Counted from the first letter of the stretch, positions 12,075 to 21,493 are shown. The stretch: 64,000 nucleotides of DNA from CAWAMR01 sp963783095 (GCA_963783095.1 CAWAMR010000003.1:992001-1056000); one strand, 5' to 3'. The notes: generated from the sequence alone by a model not told the origin. Program-made: numbers and translations.

Positions 12075-12435
12075 ATCTAGATTTTAATGGATTTATTTGG
12101 GATAAGCACAGCACTGCGGCTTGTGTGGCCGATTTTCCCGTAACCACATCGAAAGGGACCCGTTCGGAAATGCAACCGGCGGCTTTGCGCGATTAGATCT
12201 GAAACTGTCAGCACACGTCAATTTCCACATATTCTCAAGTCGGCTTGATGTTTGTTGCGCGTGTCGGTCCGCCCGACCGACGCGCTTTCGGGCATAAACG
12301 ATGTGCAGTCAACTATCGTCCCCTTCTGTCCTGTTCACCTTGACCTAGCGGGCGGATGGCTGACAGAACATATAAACCGCTGGTGCCATCCAAGTCAGTT
12401 GCGGGAAGTTCCTGTTCCGACGTGATTTTCTGTCA
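12075..12435. other. Intergenic region with a REP-like hairpin
   Basis: No gene. At 12257-12285 there is a GC-rich imperfect palindrome, left arm GCGCGTGTCGGTC, right arm GACCGACGCGC. A related shorter copy lies near 4777-4798, upstream of the other sigma gene. The remainder shows nothing I can support. Confidence 0.5.
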
Positions 12436-13807
12436 TCAAAACATCTCCAGTCTGTACGAATCGGGCTTCATCTTCGGCAACTTCCACCACGCAAGTATGT
12501 AGCGCGAAGCATCCATAAAGTGAAAGGTACTCTTGTCCTCGATCACTTCGCCAACATTCCCAGCGTCATCCACCACCCGCGAGTATGTTGCAAGTTCTTC
12601 CAAGTACCCATGCAAGTCATCGAAGACAAATATCTCATTGGCCTTGTGAGCGCCATACACCCGACCGATGCCGACTTCAACGTCGGGTTGATCGGGTACG
12701 CCAACCGGGAACCCGGCAGTGGCAAACTCCTTGCGCCACTGGTCCTCTGACTTGGATCCACCTACACACCTTATCGGCAGTCGAGGCTCACCACGGAGCA
12801 ATGCATCCGCATGTTGCTTTGCGGTTCTGCCGCCCGCCTTGTACCGTCGGTAGGCGAACAGTTTGCCCGTCTTCGTCCACTTAGGCTTCTCGTCGGTCCC
12901 ATCGTTCCTCATCTCTTCGGCGTAGAATACACCACCCGTGTTCACGCCTCCGAAGTCGAGGCCCAAATATCGAGGCCAGTGGTCGGGGATCTTGAACCGC
13001 TTGACCTTGCACACGTCCGGGTCAAACGAATCGTAGATCAATCCCGCCGGCCTGGTGAAGATCGCTCGATAGAACAGGTCGAACTTCCAACGCGGCATAC
13101 TGTTCCGCGGCCGTTCGAACTCCTCGGGCGGGAACGCCGGGTTCTCCGTCGAGTCAAACCGGATGATGTCAATCTCAGGGTGATTGCCACCAGCTTCTTT
13201 CCAAGGATCCCAAAGCCTCTGTTTAAGCCAACCCAGCGAGTATGGCGTAGTCGTAATCAAGGCACGTCCTTCAAAGATTGATAGTCTTCTTCTGATTGCC
13301 TCCCAAGACTCTAAACGAAATTTCTTCTGACCTGCTTCATCCAGCCACACCGCTTTAGCCGTTGCCGATTCCAGACTGTCCGGGTCGCTGGCGTGTCCGA
13401 AGTAGACGTTCGTTTCCTGATCCGTCTCGTATCCGAACGTCCGTCTTGAACCATCTAGCGAGAACGTAAATCGACGTGTCGGACTGCCAACGAACTTCCC
13501 CAACTTCAGCGTCGTCTTGGAACAGCTTCAGAAACTCTGGAAGAGCCTTCAGACCCAACAGCGGGTAGGTCGGGGTGACAACCAGAAAGTCTCCTGGACC
13601 GCAGCGCTTAATCTCCCGCCATAGCCAGATTGAACCAAAGGATGTCTTGCCGCTCTGAGTACCTGCCAGAACGCATACGAATCTACGGTTGCTCTCCCAC
13701 GCCTTCAACTGGCCCGAATGGAAGTTGAACCTCAATTTCCCCTTCTGCGGCCCCACGGGGACTATCTGCATCAACGGTGGTATCTTGGATCTGTCCAGCG
13801 CTACCAT
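12436..13807 (-). pseudogene. Phage terminase large subunit, one frameshift
   Basis: DNA-packaging motor that cuts and translocates phage DNA into the procapsid. The ATPase half has Walker A VLAGTQSGKTS and Walker B AVWLDEAGQ. The nuclease half has YLGLDFGG, the first acidic site of the RNase H-like fold, and a late acidic DASRYI stretch. The gene is split at about 13497 by one extra G: removing it joins LFQDD to LKLGKFVGSPTRR. The corrected protein has about 455 residues, normal for the family. Start is MVALDRSK at 13807, though MVDRSRLL at 13846 is possible. With the small-subunit fragment upstream it marks a prophage remnant; no capsid or tail genes are seen. Confidence 0.85.
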
Positions 13808-13957
13808 GAGCAATCTCGATTCCAATAATCTCGATCGGTCCACCACCCTTGCCGGTCAACTCAACCTGGTCCTTGAGCATCCCCAGGTGTTTCATGCCGG
13901 TCTTGACCGCCTCCACTTTAGACCAGAGTTTTACCTTTCGGGCGGACCCGTGAAATA
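13683..13957 (-). pseudogene. Terminase small-subunit-like fragment (C-terminal part)
   Basis: The open frame reads KVKLWSKVEAVKTGMKHLGM followed by LKDQVELTGKGGGPIEI. The KHLGM...TGKGGGPIE pattern is what small terminase subunits typically show near their end. The N-terminal DNA-binding part is missing: stop codons lie just upstream and no start is evident. It lies directly before and overlaps the large subunit, which is the expected order. Confidence 0.5.
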
Positions 13958-14048
13958 GTCACCAGTCCTCACCGACTACTCATCATCCCCCATCCTGGTG
14001 GACGTTGGGAAATCTGTTCCTGCGGACATTTTTGAGTAATCGCCGGGA

Positions 14049-15003
14049 TCAAGTTTTCTCATGGTATGTTCTCAATAATCTGTCTTTGGACAGATTCAAG
14101 AAATGTTCTCGGTTATCAATTCCGATGTATCGGCACGAATGCTCAAGCGCCGCAACGCCAGTGGTTGCGCTGCCATTGAATGGATCAACAATCAAATCTC
14201 CGGGGTCAGAAGAACACTTGACAATCGGGCGCAACAGATCAAGTGGAAGTTGGGTAGGGAACCCGCCGATGCGTTCGTTGGCAGTTCCGACCAGCCTCGG
14301 GATTTCCCAGACGTCATCCCATATCTTCCCAGCCTTGTTGGCGCGCTTGTCGCCCATCGCTTGCCGGTCACTTTGTTTTGTTACTGGTCCAGGGTGGAAC
14401 ACAAACTTCTTGGGGTTCTTGACGCAATAGAACAAGTGACGGGAACAGCGGTTGAACTTGTCCGTACAATTCACCCCGAAGGTCTCATACCATTTGATCC
14501 AGTTCCTTACCGTGAAAAACTGCTTCACGATAACTCCGCATTCCGCTGCGAACTCGTCCGAGATGAGAAGCCAGAATGTTCCATCGTCGGCGAGGACTTG
14601 CGCAAGCGCACGATCCACTGTTCCAGCCACTGAACGAATTCATTTTCAGGTAACTGGTCTTTCTTCGCGCCGTCGCCGTAGTCTACGCCAATGTTGTAAG
14701 GCGGATCGGCAAAGATCAGGCGCGGCCGTTCTGTGAGCGTGGCGAGTTCCGTAAGGCAGTCGCCATGAATCAACTTCCAGGGCAGTTCGCCCTTATCTTT
14801 CGATTCGCTAATGACCTTCTTTGCCTGTTTAGCCTTTTCCTCAAGATCTGCTGTCTTGGCAGCGGTCGCCACTACCCGCTTGGCTTGTGGGATGGTCAGC
14901 TCACCGGTCTTTACCTTCTCGAATACTTCAGGAGCCTCTTCGTTGATCTTCTTGGCATCGGCAACATACTGGCGATTGGTGCCAGTGATCTTGGCGGCTT
15001 GGT
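14049..15003 (-). pseudogene. N6/N4 DNA methyltransferase, 5'-truncated and frameshifted
   Basis: Site-specific DNA methylase of the beta order: motif IV DPPYN near the start (LIFADPPYNIGVDYG), motif I DPFNGSATTG near the end, then the YIGIDNREHF motif. Upstream sequence (AAKITGTNRQYVADAKKI) is the helix-rich middle of a ParB-methylase fusion, but the ParB nuclease domain is absent because the gene is cut at about 15003, where an integrase fragment begins on the other strand. One base is missing near 14605 (QWI/RALAQVL). Such ParB-methylases sit beside terminase genes in many phages, which fits the neighbour. Host protection or packaging control is inference. Confidence 0.8.
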
Positions 15004-15009
15004 TACCCG

Positions 15010-15537
15010 ATTATCTCCCTTGCTCTGGCGACGGGTTGCCGCCAGGGTGAGCTACTCGCGTTGACATGGGACGACATCGATTTGAAGAGCAAGACGCTCT
15101 CGGTGCGGAAGAGCCTGTCTCAGACGAATTCCGGGTTCATCGTGAAGGCACCAAAAACGAAGTCTAGTCGCCGAACGATCTCACTACCCGATTCGGTAAT
15201 TCAGCCGCTGACGGAACACAAAGCGAAGATGATGAAGGCGGGATTGTTGTCGTTCCCGGTGTTCTGTACGCGAACCGGAAACTATCTGTGTAAGAAGAAC
15301 GTGCTACGCGCATTCCGGGCTGTCGTGAAGAAGCTAACGACGATCCCGGAGAAACTTCGCTTCCACGACTTGCGGCATACGGTCGCGTCGTTGCTGCTGT
15401 CAAAGGGTTGTTCGTTGAAAGCGGTGAGTCAACGTCTTGGGCACTCCAACCCGACGATGACGCTGCGAGTGTACGCTCACTGCATGCCGTCCGATGATAT
15501 GCAGCTTTCGGAGAAGTTGAATCAGATGATGGGCTGA
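15010..15537 (+). pseudogene. Tyrosine recombinase/integrase, catalytic half only
   Basis: Site-specific recombinase. It contains the first catalytic Arg in LALATGCRQGELLALTWDD, the HDLRH box, LGHSNPTMTLRVYAH with the second His and the nucleophilic Tyr, and ends NQMMG. The N-terminal arm- and core-binding domains (about 200 residues) are missing: the frame enters from the junction at about 15003, where a methyltransferase fragment ends on the opposite strand. A tRNA 3' fragment lies 115 bases downstream, the classical spacing between an integrase gene and its attachment site. The gene cannot be active as it stands. Confidence 0.85.
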
Positions 15538-15615
15538 ATTGGAGGAGGTTTTGCGATTGGCAGCACTTAGGCAGCACTTGAGGCTATATTCTAAAATAGG
15601 TTTGAAAAAAGAAAA

Positions 15616-15641
15616 AGCCATAACTCTTTGAAATTATGGCT
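15616..15641 (-). terminator. Intrinsic terminator on minus strand, next to tRNA fragment
   Basis: Arms AGCCATAA and TTATGGCT with a 10-base loop, followed on the minus strand by TTTTTC. It lies 11 bases after the 3' end of the minus-strand tRNA fragment and is probably the original terminator of that tRNA gene, carried along in the att region. Confidence 0.6.
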
Positions 15642-15921
15642 CTTACGTTTAGTGGGCGTTACAGGGCTCGAACCTGTGACCCCCAGTGTGTCATGCTCTG
15701 GAACCAGTGAAAAAAAGACGGAAAAACACGGCAATTCTGACAGCCAAGACACCGGCTTACACAACAGCTTACACAAGAACCAAGAAACCCCTCTTTCGCC
15801 GACCGTTCAGGCTCTCGCCAACTTGCTCGCCAACCTTTCCGAAGCAGATCGGGTTGCACTCTCAGCACTGTTGAATCGAGTCCAACCGGAAACGCGATTA
15901 AACGTCCTCAGAGGGGCTTAA
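15628..15921 (+). CDS. Small ORF reading through the tRNA fragment
   Basis: 97 residues. The start VGVTGLEPVTPSV is the translation of the antisense of the tRNA 3' end, a run often mis-annotated as protein. The downstream part is more protein-like, with a helical segment QALANLLANLSEADRVALSA. Comparable small ORFs beside integrase/tRNA junctions in planctomycete islands make the C-terminal half plausible. The true start may be inside, after the tRNA piece. Function unknown. Confidence 0.4.
   Translation: MKLWLLRLVGVTGLEPVTPSVSCSGTSEKKTEKHGNSDSQDTGLHNSLHKNQETPLSPTVQALANLLANLSEADRVALSALLNRVQPETRLNVLRGA
15653..15693 (-). other. 3' fragment of a tRNA-Val(GAC) gene, probable att core
   Basis: Read on the minus strand: anticodon loop TGACAC (anticodon GAC), 3' anticodon stem ACTGG, variable loop GGGTC, T stem/loop ACAGG-TTCGAGC-CCTGT, acceptor strand AACGCCC and discriminator A. 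The 5' half (acceptor, D arm, 5' anticodon stem) is absent; the sequence further right does not pair. Such 3' tRNA pieces beside an integrase are left at the junction of elements that integrate into tRNA genes. The intact tRNA would be at the other end of the element and is not in this window. Confidence 0.65.
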
Positions 15922-16102
15922 TCAACTGATCTGGCTAGAGATCGGCTTTTCGTTTTGGTAGGGATATGGGCGGTTTTCCGCCCTATCACGGAACCATGGA
16001 ACGAAAGGGGGGTTTTGACCGACTGGAAAACAATCCTCACCCAACTGATCGAAGTCTAAGACATCTGATCGTTCGAGGTATGTAACTCCGTCGATTCGTG
16101 GA

Positions 16103-16588
16103 GTGGCAGGAATGGCAATTTTTGGCAGGAATTCGGAGATTGTTGCAGCGCTTCTGGCGAGCGGGAAAAGTGTCGTTGACGCGGCAAGGCAAGCCAAGGT
16201 CGGCGAACGGACGATTCACCGATGGCTCGATGATTCAGCGTTCCGGACACACGTCGCGGACCTACGCGGATCGATAATCGCAACGGCACTTGGCAGGCTT
16301 GCCGATGGTATGAGCGAAGCGGCAGACGTGCTACGTGAACTTCTGAACTCCGAATCTGAGGCTATCAAACTGAGAGCGGCGGCGGAGATACTGAAGGCGG
16401 GATCGGACCTGAGACGAACCGTGGAACAGGATCAAGAGATCGAAGAATTGAAGCGACAGATCGAACGCATCGAAACCAAGAAAGGATTGCATGAAGAACC
16501 TCGACAACATTCGCAAACGAGTCGAAAAATTAAGCAGATGCCCGCATTGCGGGAAACTTCCAAGCGATCCGGTTTCAACCGGGCGTGA
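16103..16588 (+). CDS. Helix-turn-helix protein, terminase-small/phBC6A51-like
   Basis: 161 residues. The first 45 form a helix-turn-helix of the kind found in phage small terminase and transposon-like proteins (IVAALLASGKSVVDAARQAK followed by VGERTIHRWL). The middle is helical (ALGRLADGMSEAADVL, with AIKLRAAAEILKAG), and a coiled coil QEIEELKRQIERIE precedes a basic tail. DNA binding is likely; the role is not known. The last 98 bases overlap the next gene in another frame. The plus direction matches the small ORF upstream. Confidence 0.6.
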   Translation: MAGMAIFGRNSEIVAALLASGKSVVDAARQAKVGERTIHRWLDDSAFRTHVADLRGSIIATALGRLADGMSEAADVLRELLNSESEAIKLRAAAEILKAGSDLRRTVEQDQEIEELKRQIERIETKKGLHEEPRQHSQTSRKIKQMPALRETSKRSGFNRA

Positions 16589-16694
16589 TCTTACCAACGT
16601 CCCATTAGATGAATTTTCGGATCTCGAATTGGCTACCTGGGCCGGGGTTTCGCTTGATGAGTTATATGCTTCGCTTGACGATCCGAAACCGTGA
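16491..16694 (+). CDS. Small zinc-ribbon-like protein
   Basis: 67 residues with one CPHCG pair near the start (RCPHCGKLPSDP) and an acidic helical second half (LDELYASLDDPKP). A single CxxC is not a full zinc site, so a dimer or no metal is possible. It overlaps the end of the HTH gene and is probably translated from the same message. Confidence 0.5.
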   Translation: MKNLDNIRKRVEKLSRCPHCGKLPSDPVSTGRDLTNVPLDEFSDLELATWAGVSLDELYASLDDPKP

Positions 16695-16742
16695 GGATGC
16701 GATGGCAAAGGGTCGATTTGCCATCGCTGACACCAGAGGAAC

Positions 16743-17381
16743 TCATCCAGACTTATGATTGTGATCCCGCCAGTCGCTCAGAATCGCTGACAACGTCCTT
16801 AAATTAGGGTCAAACAAGTGATCCCATAGTCCAATCGCTTCAGAATACCAGTCGGATAGCCGACTTGGCAACTTCACGATCGAGTAGCCGCGTTGCTTAT
16901 TTGCGTCAAGCGGTCGATCCTCACTCACTAACCGCAAGTTGGCGTACTCGATTTGCTCCTGCTCCGTCAGACAACGGCACGCTGACACGACATACACCGA
17001 CGATCCTTCCAGTTCATGATCGGCAAGATTTTCAGTGTCCCCGACGCGCTGCTTTCGAGCGAACTTTTCCACACGATGCTTTTGTAACCAAGTCGAGAAC
17101 TCTGGACTTGCCTTTACGTCTTCGACGTGGACAACAAGCTGACTAACAGCGATATGCGTCACTTTCTTCGTCGGTTGTTCTGTTTCGCTGAAGAGGAACG
17201 GAAGGTGCGACTGTTCCTCTTTTGCCAATAGTTCACCCGGACGCACCATTCGGGTTCCTTGCCCTTGCCCCTGCCATCCCCAGGTCATTGTGGTGAAGGT
17301 GTCGGAGCGGTGGACGAGCGTCGTCAAGAATGAGTTGTAGACCGGAAGAACCACAGCCACTATCGATTCGCCAATTTTCAT
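16743..17381 (-). CDS. Hypothetical protein, 212 aa
   Basis: Start MKIGESIVAVVLPVYNSF at 17381 is chosen because GCAGGAGAC lies 7 bases upstream; the open frame extends back to 17525 without a site. The protein is soluble, has a short hydrophobic first strand, and contains a charged middle (VEDVKASPEFSTWLQKHRVE). I recognise no family. The gene runs opposite to its neighbours at 16103-16694 and follows, on the same strand, the membrane protein at 17458-18057. Confidence 0.5.
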   Translation of the reverse strand: MKIGESIVAVVLPVYNSFLTTLVHRSDTFTTMTWGWQGQGQGTRMVRPGELLAKEEQSHLPFLFSETEQPTKKVTHIAVSQLVVHVEDVKASPEFSTWLQKHRVEKFARKQRVGDTENLADHELEGSSVYVVSACRCLTEQEQIEYANLRLVSEDRPLDANKQRGYSIVKLPSRLSDWYSEAIGLWDHLFDPNLRTLSAILSDWRDHNHKSG

Positions 17382-17457
17382 TTTCTGTCTCCTGCAAAAA
17401 TGTTGTGTTGGTAGTTGGATCAAGACAACCAAGACGAGTCTTTCCGAAGTGACTCGG

Positions 17458-18057
17458 CTATCTGCGACCTGCGTTGATCGTCTGTCGCTCTGCTTCCCGA
17501 ATTTCGCGTATCGCTTCGTCGGCAATTCTCTTTCCTTCGCCTCTCGATTCGGGGAATCGGGAGAAAAACCCTTCTTTGAGTTCTTCAGGCGTTTTTCCCC
17601 AACGAGTTATGATTTTCTGTTTTATCGCCTCTAATTCTTTTCGATGTTTATTGAGAGCACTTGTGTTCTCGCTGATTAGCTCTGTGTAAGTTTGGGGCAA
17701 CGACTGCTTGAGTTTATCGAACACGAGGACATCAACATTGTTTCGTGCAGGCGACGCAAATCGTAAAGGATTCGCTCGCATCACCTTATACTCAGCTATC
17801 AAGCGCTCATCGATTGTTACCGACATTTCCGCGCTCGTGTAGTCAATCATTAACCCATCCTGTTGACGAAGCTCTTCACGTGATAGTTTCTCGGAACCGG
17901 TCGAGAAGTAGAAGTAGACCGCTGCCCCGATCCCCGCGACGATGAGGATGAGGATTGCGAGGAAGAACATCGGAGAAGAAGAGTTCTTCCGAGTTCTGTA
18001 TGGCGTGTTTGGTTGAGATTCGGAATCGTCGAAGTCGAATTGATGTGGGCCGGGCAT
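17458..18057 (-). CDS. Single-pass membrane protein, unknown function
   Basis: 199 residues from MPGPHQFDFDD at 18057; the frame is open to 18114, but the internal start suits the protein better. An acidic disordered N-terminus precedes one membrane helix (FFLAILILIVAGIGAAVYFY). A soluble, helical, charged C-terminal domain follows (RKELEAIKQKIITRWGK). Topology is probably inside-out with the large domain outside. No family recognised. Confidence 0.55.
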   Translation of the reverse strand: MPGPHQFDFDDSESQPNTPYRTRKNSSSPMFFLAILILIVAGIGAAVYFYFSTGSEKLSREELRQQDGLMIDYTSAEMSVTIDERLIAEYKVMRANPLRFASPARNNVDVLVFDKLKQSLPQTYTELISENTSALNKHRKELEAIKQKIITRWGKTPEELKEGFFSRFPESRGEGKRIADEAIREIREAERQTINAGRR

Positions 18058-18120
18058 GATAGAACCCCAAAAGTACGGAGCGGCAACCGCGCCGCTCTCC
18101 ACTGGCCCGACCAAGAGCCA

Positions 18121-18205
18121 TGCCAGAAACGGACGCTAGCCGCCGCCCCTTTCGGGGCGCGGATAGGTCCGCTTCTGGCATAACACCGTGAACCTTTCGG
18201 TTCAC
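18121..18205. other. Two consecutive stem-loops with identical TTTC loops
   Basis: At 18121-18180 outer arms TGCCAGAA/TTCTGGCA, with inner GGAC/GTCC, enclose a GC-rich hairpin CGCCCC-TTTC-GGGGCG (18144-18159). Eight bases later a second hairpin reads GTGAACC-TTTC-GGTTCAC (18188-18205). They lie upstream of the minus gene starting at 18057. No T run follows on either side, so they are not simple terminators; an RNA leader or a DNA binding site is possible. Confidence 0.5.
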
Positions 18206-18596
18206 GTTTGGTCGGTTCGTGAAGAAGCGTAACCCATGCACACGCATGGTTCGGAATTATTACCGAGGCGAATCTGTCGCCACGGGTAAACGCGCTGGTT
18301 TCTCGCTTCAGGGAAGAAGACATAATGTCCAGAAACATTCCGGACACCTAATCGAGTTTACACCGTTCATTTCTGGATTCCAGTCTTTTCAGGAACAGAA
18401 CCAAGAGCGAACTCACAAACGGATCGATTGACTGTCGTGTTCCGACCAGATCTAAGCGTGAATGTCTTCGAGCGGTACAACACAACCACGAACAGATCCC
18501 AGAGAGGATTTGCTTGCAAGACGTTCCAGACACAGTTATCCTCAGTCAGCATGGATCGAACCATCACTGCAACTACTCCAAACTCAGAAAGCCCAT

Positions 18597-19166
18597 ATGT
18601 CGGTCACATCAACAGCGAAACAACGCCTCTGGTTGTCGTGCTTGGGTTTCGAGCTTGCTGGAAAAATTGACCGAAAAGAGGCCCAATCGGTGTTTGAGAA
18701 CGCGAAAGAGAAATCTGTTTATCACGAGGCTCCCAACAAGAATCAGCATTCGATGGCGAAGCAACTTGGGATCAGCATCGAAGGTGTGAAGACTCGGATC
18801 GATGCCGCCGGGAAACTGTACGAGGTTCAGCTTCGCAAAGCATGGGTTTACAGCGTTCATCGGCAAATCCGAGAGATCAAAACCGGAGTGTATGCTGAGT
18901 GCGGATTGCCAGAAGCGACCGCATTGGCAATTGCGAGAGAAATGCTAACCGCGAATCCGGGCGAAGATTTCCGGGATTATTCGACCACAGATTCGCGTGA
19001 GGGAGACGTGTTTTTTCGGATCAGTCCATCAACAAAGGAATCACCCTCATACCAATTCGTTTGCGAGCGATTGAAGAGTCTGAAACCCCCACAATCCAAA
19101 ACTGGTTGTCTCGTGATCCTCATCCTTGCTGGCAGCGTTGCGCTCGTGAAGAGTTATTTGTTTTGA
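18597..19166 (+). CDS. Hypothetical protein with C-terminal membrane helix
   Basis: 190 residues from MSVTSTAKQRLWLS at 18597; an earlier ATG at 18462 opens a low-quality extension. A charged, helical, DNA-binding-like first part (SMAKQLGISIEGVKTRIDAA looks like a helix-turn-helix) is followed by a mixed domain and ends in one hydrophobic helix (CLVILILAGSVALVKSYLF). A tail-anchored regulator is possible; no family recognised. Confidence 0.5.
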   Translation: MSVTSTAKQRLWLSCLGFELAGKIDRKEAQSVFENAKEKSVYHEAPNKNQHSMAKQLGISIEGVKTRIDAAGKLYEVQLRKAWVYSVHRQIREIKTGVYAECGLPEATALAIAREMLTANPGEDFRDYSTTDSREGDVFFRISPSTKESPSYQFVCERLKSLKPPQSKTGCLVILILAGSVALVKSYLF

Positions 19167-19384
19167 GTATGATCGAAAGTCGAACAGTCAGGGCGAACCC
19201 GTGTTTCCGGAACCTGCCAGGTCAAAAATCTGACTGGGAATCGACCCTCAGAACAGGCACGTCACTTCGGAGCGTAATCGGGGGAGAGCAGCATTGCTAC
19301 TTTGAGGGGATTTCTTGTTGCGATCCCTGCTGCTCGATATGCTAAATCAGCGACGCTCTGGAAAGGCTCCACAGGAAACTGAAA

Positions 19385-20614
19385 ATGTCGTCCGATCCCC
19401 TACCACCTGACCCAAATGTTTCACCAAATTCGAGCGGAGGAGGTGCGCCAACGACAACAACCCTGATTGTCTCTCTTCCTCCATCCTCCTCACCTACGGA
19501 CAACACAGGTTCGATCGTCTCTCTTCCCCCATCCTCCTCGCCTGTGGACAACAAGGGGACGACAACAACAGAACCCCCATCTTCCTCACCTGGGAACAAC
19601 ACGGATTCGACCAAAACAACAACGGAACCCTCCTCTTCAGAAGCAAAGAAATTTCATCATCGTGCGAAAGCCTGGGCGAAAGAATACAACGAAGTCATTG
19701 CAGTGGGTCTTGTAGTGTTTGCCATGCTCGGCTTCTATTTAGATGTCAAATCTTCGATGAGTGAATTAAATAGATCAGTCGAGAAAAGGCTTGAGGACGG
19801 TCTGGGTAAAGCGAGAGCCGAGATAAACGACGACCGAACTCGCTTGAGCAACGATCGACGAGCAACTGCTTTCTTTCAACGAGTTCAATCGCTGAACTGC
19901 GAAGGCGACTATCCCGGTACTATCGAAGAATACAAACTTCTAAAGGAAAATGTAGACATTGATACTCTTTCGCCAGATTTGGGACGAATGATCTACAAGC
20001 AAGTCGTCATTGCATACGCTTGGCAACGAAATTCCCGTCTTGTTAATCAGAAAGAGATTGACTTGCTTGCAAATCGAATCGGAACAACCGATGAAAACTG
20101 CGGTGGAGTTGATCTTGAATTCGGTATGTTGTTCTTAGGTCTGGCTCAACCAGAAAAAGCAACTGAATATTTACTTCGAGCATATGAGCCAATTCGGAGG
20201 GGAAAAACGCTTGCGGACATTAGAATCTTAGAATTACAAGCAAACATTATGTTGGCCGAAATAGCAAAAGGTAAATATCCCACTGCAAAAGAGAGAGCAG
20301 AGGCAGCAATTCTCCTGTATCAAAGTCTGCTAACTCAAAATTCTGTCGGATCAGACATTTTGATTGATACGATAAAATCGAAGCGTCACCTCACCAAGAG
20401 ACTTGTTCAGCATGACCCTCTGCTTTTTCAGGGTGCTTTGGAGATTCTCTTTACTGACTACCTCGAAAAATTCGATTACTATCAAGAAATGGTGGCAACC
20501 CGTGTTAATGGAAAACTAGTTTTCGTCCCTGTGACGAAGATTAAAGAACGAGTGAAGGTTGTTGTACCCCCACCAAAGAAAGTGAAAAGCACGGAGAGTC
20601 CGGGGGGATGCTAA
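19385..20614 (+). CDS. Membrane protein with Ser/Pro/Thr-rich N-terminus and TPR-like domain
   Basis: 409 residues. The first 90 are low complexity with three similar SLPPSSSP/EPPSSSP blocks. One membrane helix follows (VIAVGLVVFAMLGFYLDV), then a short coiled coil (VEKRLEDGLGKARAEINDD). The last 250 residues are helical and resemble tetratricopeptide hairpins (LFLGLAQPEKATEYLLRAYE). The region is clearly more AT-rich than the GC-rich kinase genes. It ends about 330 bases before a strong terminator. Function unknown; a scaffold at the membrane is a guess. Confidence 0.6.
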   Translation: MSSDPLPPDPNVSPNSSGGGAPTTTTLIVSLPPSSSPTDNTGSIVSLPPSSSPVDNKGTTTTEPPSSSPGNNTDSTKTTTEPSSSEAKKFHHRAKAWAKEYNEVIAVGLVVFAMLGFYLDVKSSMSELNRSVEKRLEDGLGKARAEINDDRTRLSNDRRATAFFQRVQSLNCEGDYPGTIEEYKLLKENVDIDTLSPDLGRMIYKQVVIAYAWQRNSRLVNQKEIDLLANRIGTTDENCGGVDLEFGMLFLGLAQPEKATEYLLRAYEPIRRGKTLADIRILELQANIMLAEIAKGKYPTAKERAEAAILLYQSLLTQNSVGSDILIDTIKSKRHLTKRLVQHDPLLFQGALEILFTDYLEKFDYYQEMVATRVNGKLVFVPVTKIKERVKVVVPPPKKVKSTESPGGC

Positions 20615-21091
20615 CGCTAAACCAATATCAAGCCCCAACAGGAGTTTGCATAGATTTTGAAGAGTGTCATGCAGCCATGCACTTGCCGCCGAGTGCGGTT
20701 TTTTCATCTCAACAAACACCATTACCAAGCTGCAACAAAGACTGCTTGAGGGTTTCATGCAGAGAACACATTAGACGAATAGGCAGAAGCCAAGAAGCCT
20801 TGATCTGATCCTTGACCTCCTTGTACTGAATCTGAATTGTTAAGTAAGATAATAACATCTATTAGCAGATCTTGACAGCAGCACAAACTTCACTAGAACA
20901 GATATAACTCATCGGAATTGCACAGCCTGTCGGTTACTCAATCCCGTGGTAAAACCAGCGCATTACTCGCGCTGGTTTTACCACGGGATTTTTTTGACGA
21001 TGACGTGTTTTTTTACACTCGTCCAGCTTCCTTCCGGATTGTTCTTTAATCCGTCAGGAACCGGACACAACCGTGTTGAAGGAGATTATCA
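20615..21091. other. Intergenic region holding a strong terminator
   Basis: No gene supported apart from short chance frames. The only clear signal is the perfect stem-loop at 20941-20989. AT-rich sequence before the excisionase-like gene at 21092 probably carries its promoter, but I cannot place -35/-10 boxes with confidence. Confidence 0.5.
20941..20989 (+). terminator. Very strong intrinsic terminator
   Basis: A perfect 21-bp stem (arms 20941-20961 and 20969-20989, loop ATTACTC) is followed by six T residues on the plus strand. An A run is not present on the other side, so it acts mainly for plus-strand transcripts, such as those from 19385-20614. Confidence 0.9.
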
Positions 21092-21292
21092 ATGAACGAG
21101 AACTCTTCCATCTCTGTTATTCACCCACCGGGGGAACCGTGGACAATCCCAGAAGCTGCAACTCACCTGAAGATTTCGGAGCGACATCTTTGGCGACAGA
21201 TCGATGCGGCTCGTGTGCATGTCTTCAGAATCGGTCGCAGGGTTCTGCTTCCTGACCAGGAAATGGACCGTATCAAACGCAGGGGGTGCTAA
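21092..21292 (+). CDS. Excisionase-like helix-turn-helix protein
   Basis: 66 residues of the AlpA/Xis-type winged HTH: WTIPEAATHLKISERHLWRQ followed by IGRRVLLPDQEMDRIKRR. Such proteins steer an integrase toward excision or regulate element genes. It is first in a tight plus-strand series (next ATG follows the stop directly), leading to an AAA ATPase, another HTH protein and an integrase, the standard order of small planctomycete integrative elements. GAAGGAG lies 9 bases before the start. Confidence 0.75.
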   Translation: MNENSSISVIHPPGEPWTIPEAATHLKISERHLWRQIDAARVHVFRIGRRVLLPDQEMDRIKRRGC

Positions 21293-21493
21293 ATGGAAAA
21301 CTATGACGATTGGAGATTACTGATGAATGCAGCAGATTCCTCGCACACAATCACAATCCCGCTTATGCGAGAAGAAGAGCAAGCCGAACGACTTGATGCG
21401 GTTGCGGTCGCTGAGGGAATTTCCAAAGAGGAAGCGGCGTTGCGATTGTTTACGCTCGCACTTGATGAAGTAAACCCCAGAGGGGACCAATGA
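21293..21493 (+). CDS. Small hypothetical protein, 66 aa
   Basis: Its ATG immediately follows the stop of the excisionase-like gene, and its own stop touches the ATG of the ATPase gene (TGAATG), so the three are translationally coupled. It has an acidic helical core (EEEQAERLDAVAVAEGISKE) resembling small ribbon-helix-type plasmid proteins. Function not known. Confidence 0.6.
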   Translation: MENYDDWRLLMNAADSSHTITIPLMREEEQAERLDAVAVAEGISKEEAALRLFTLALDEVNPRGDQ

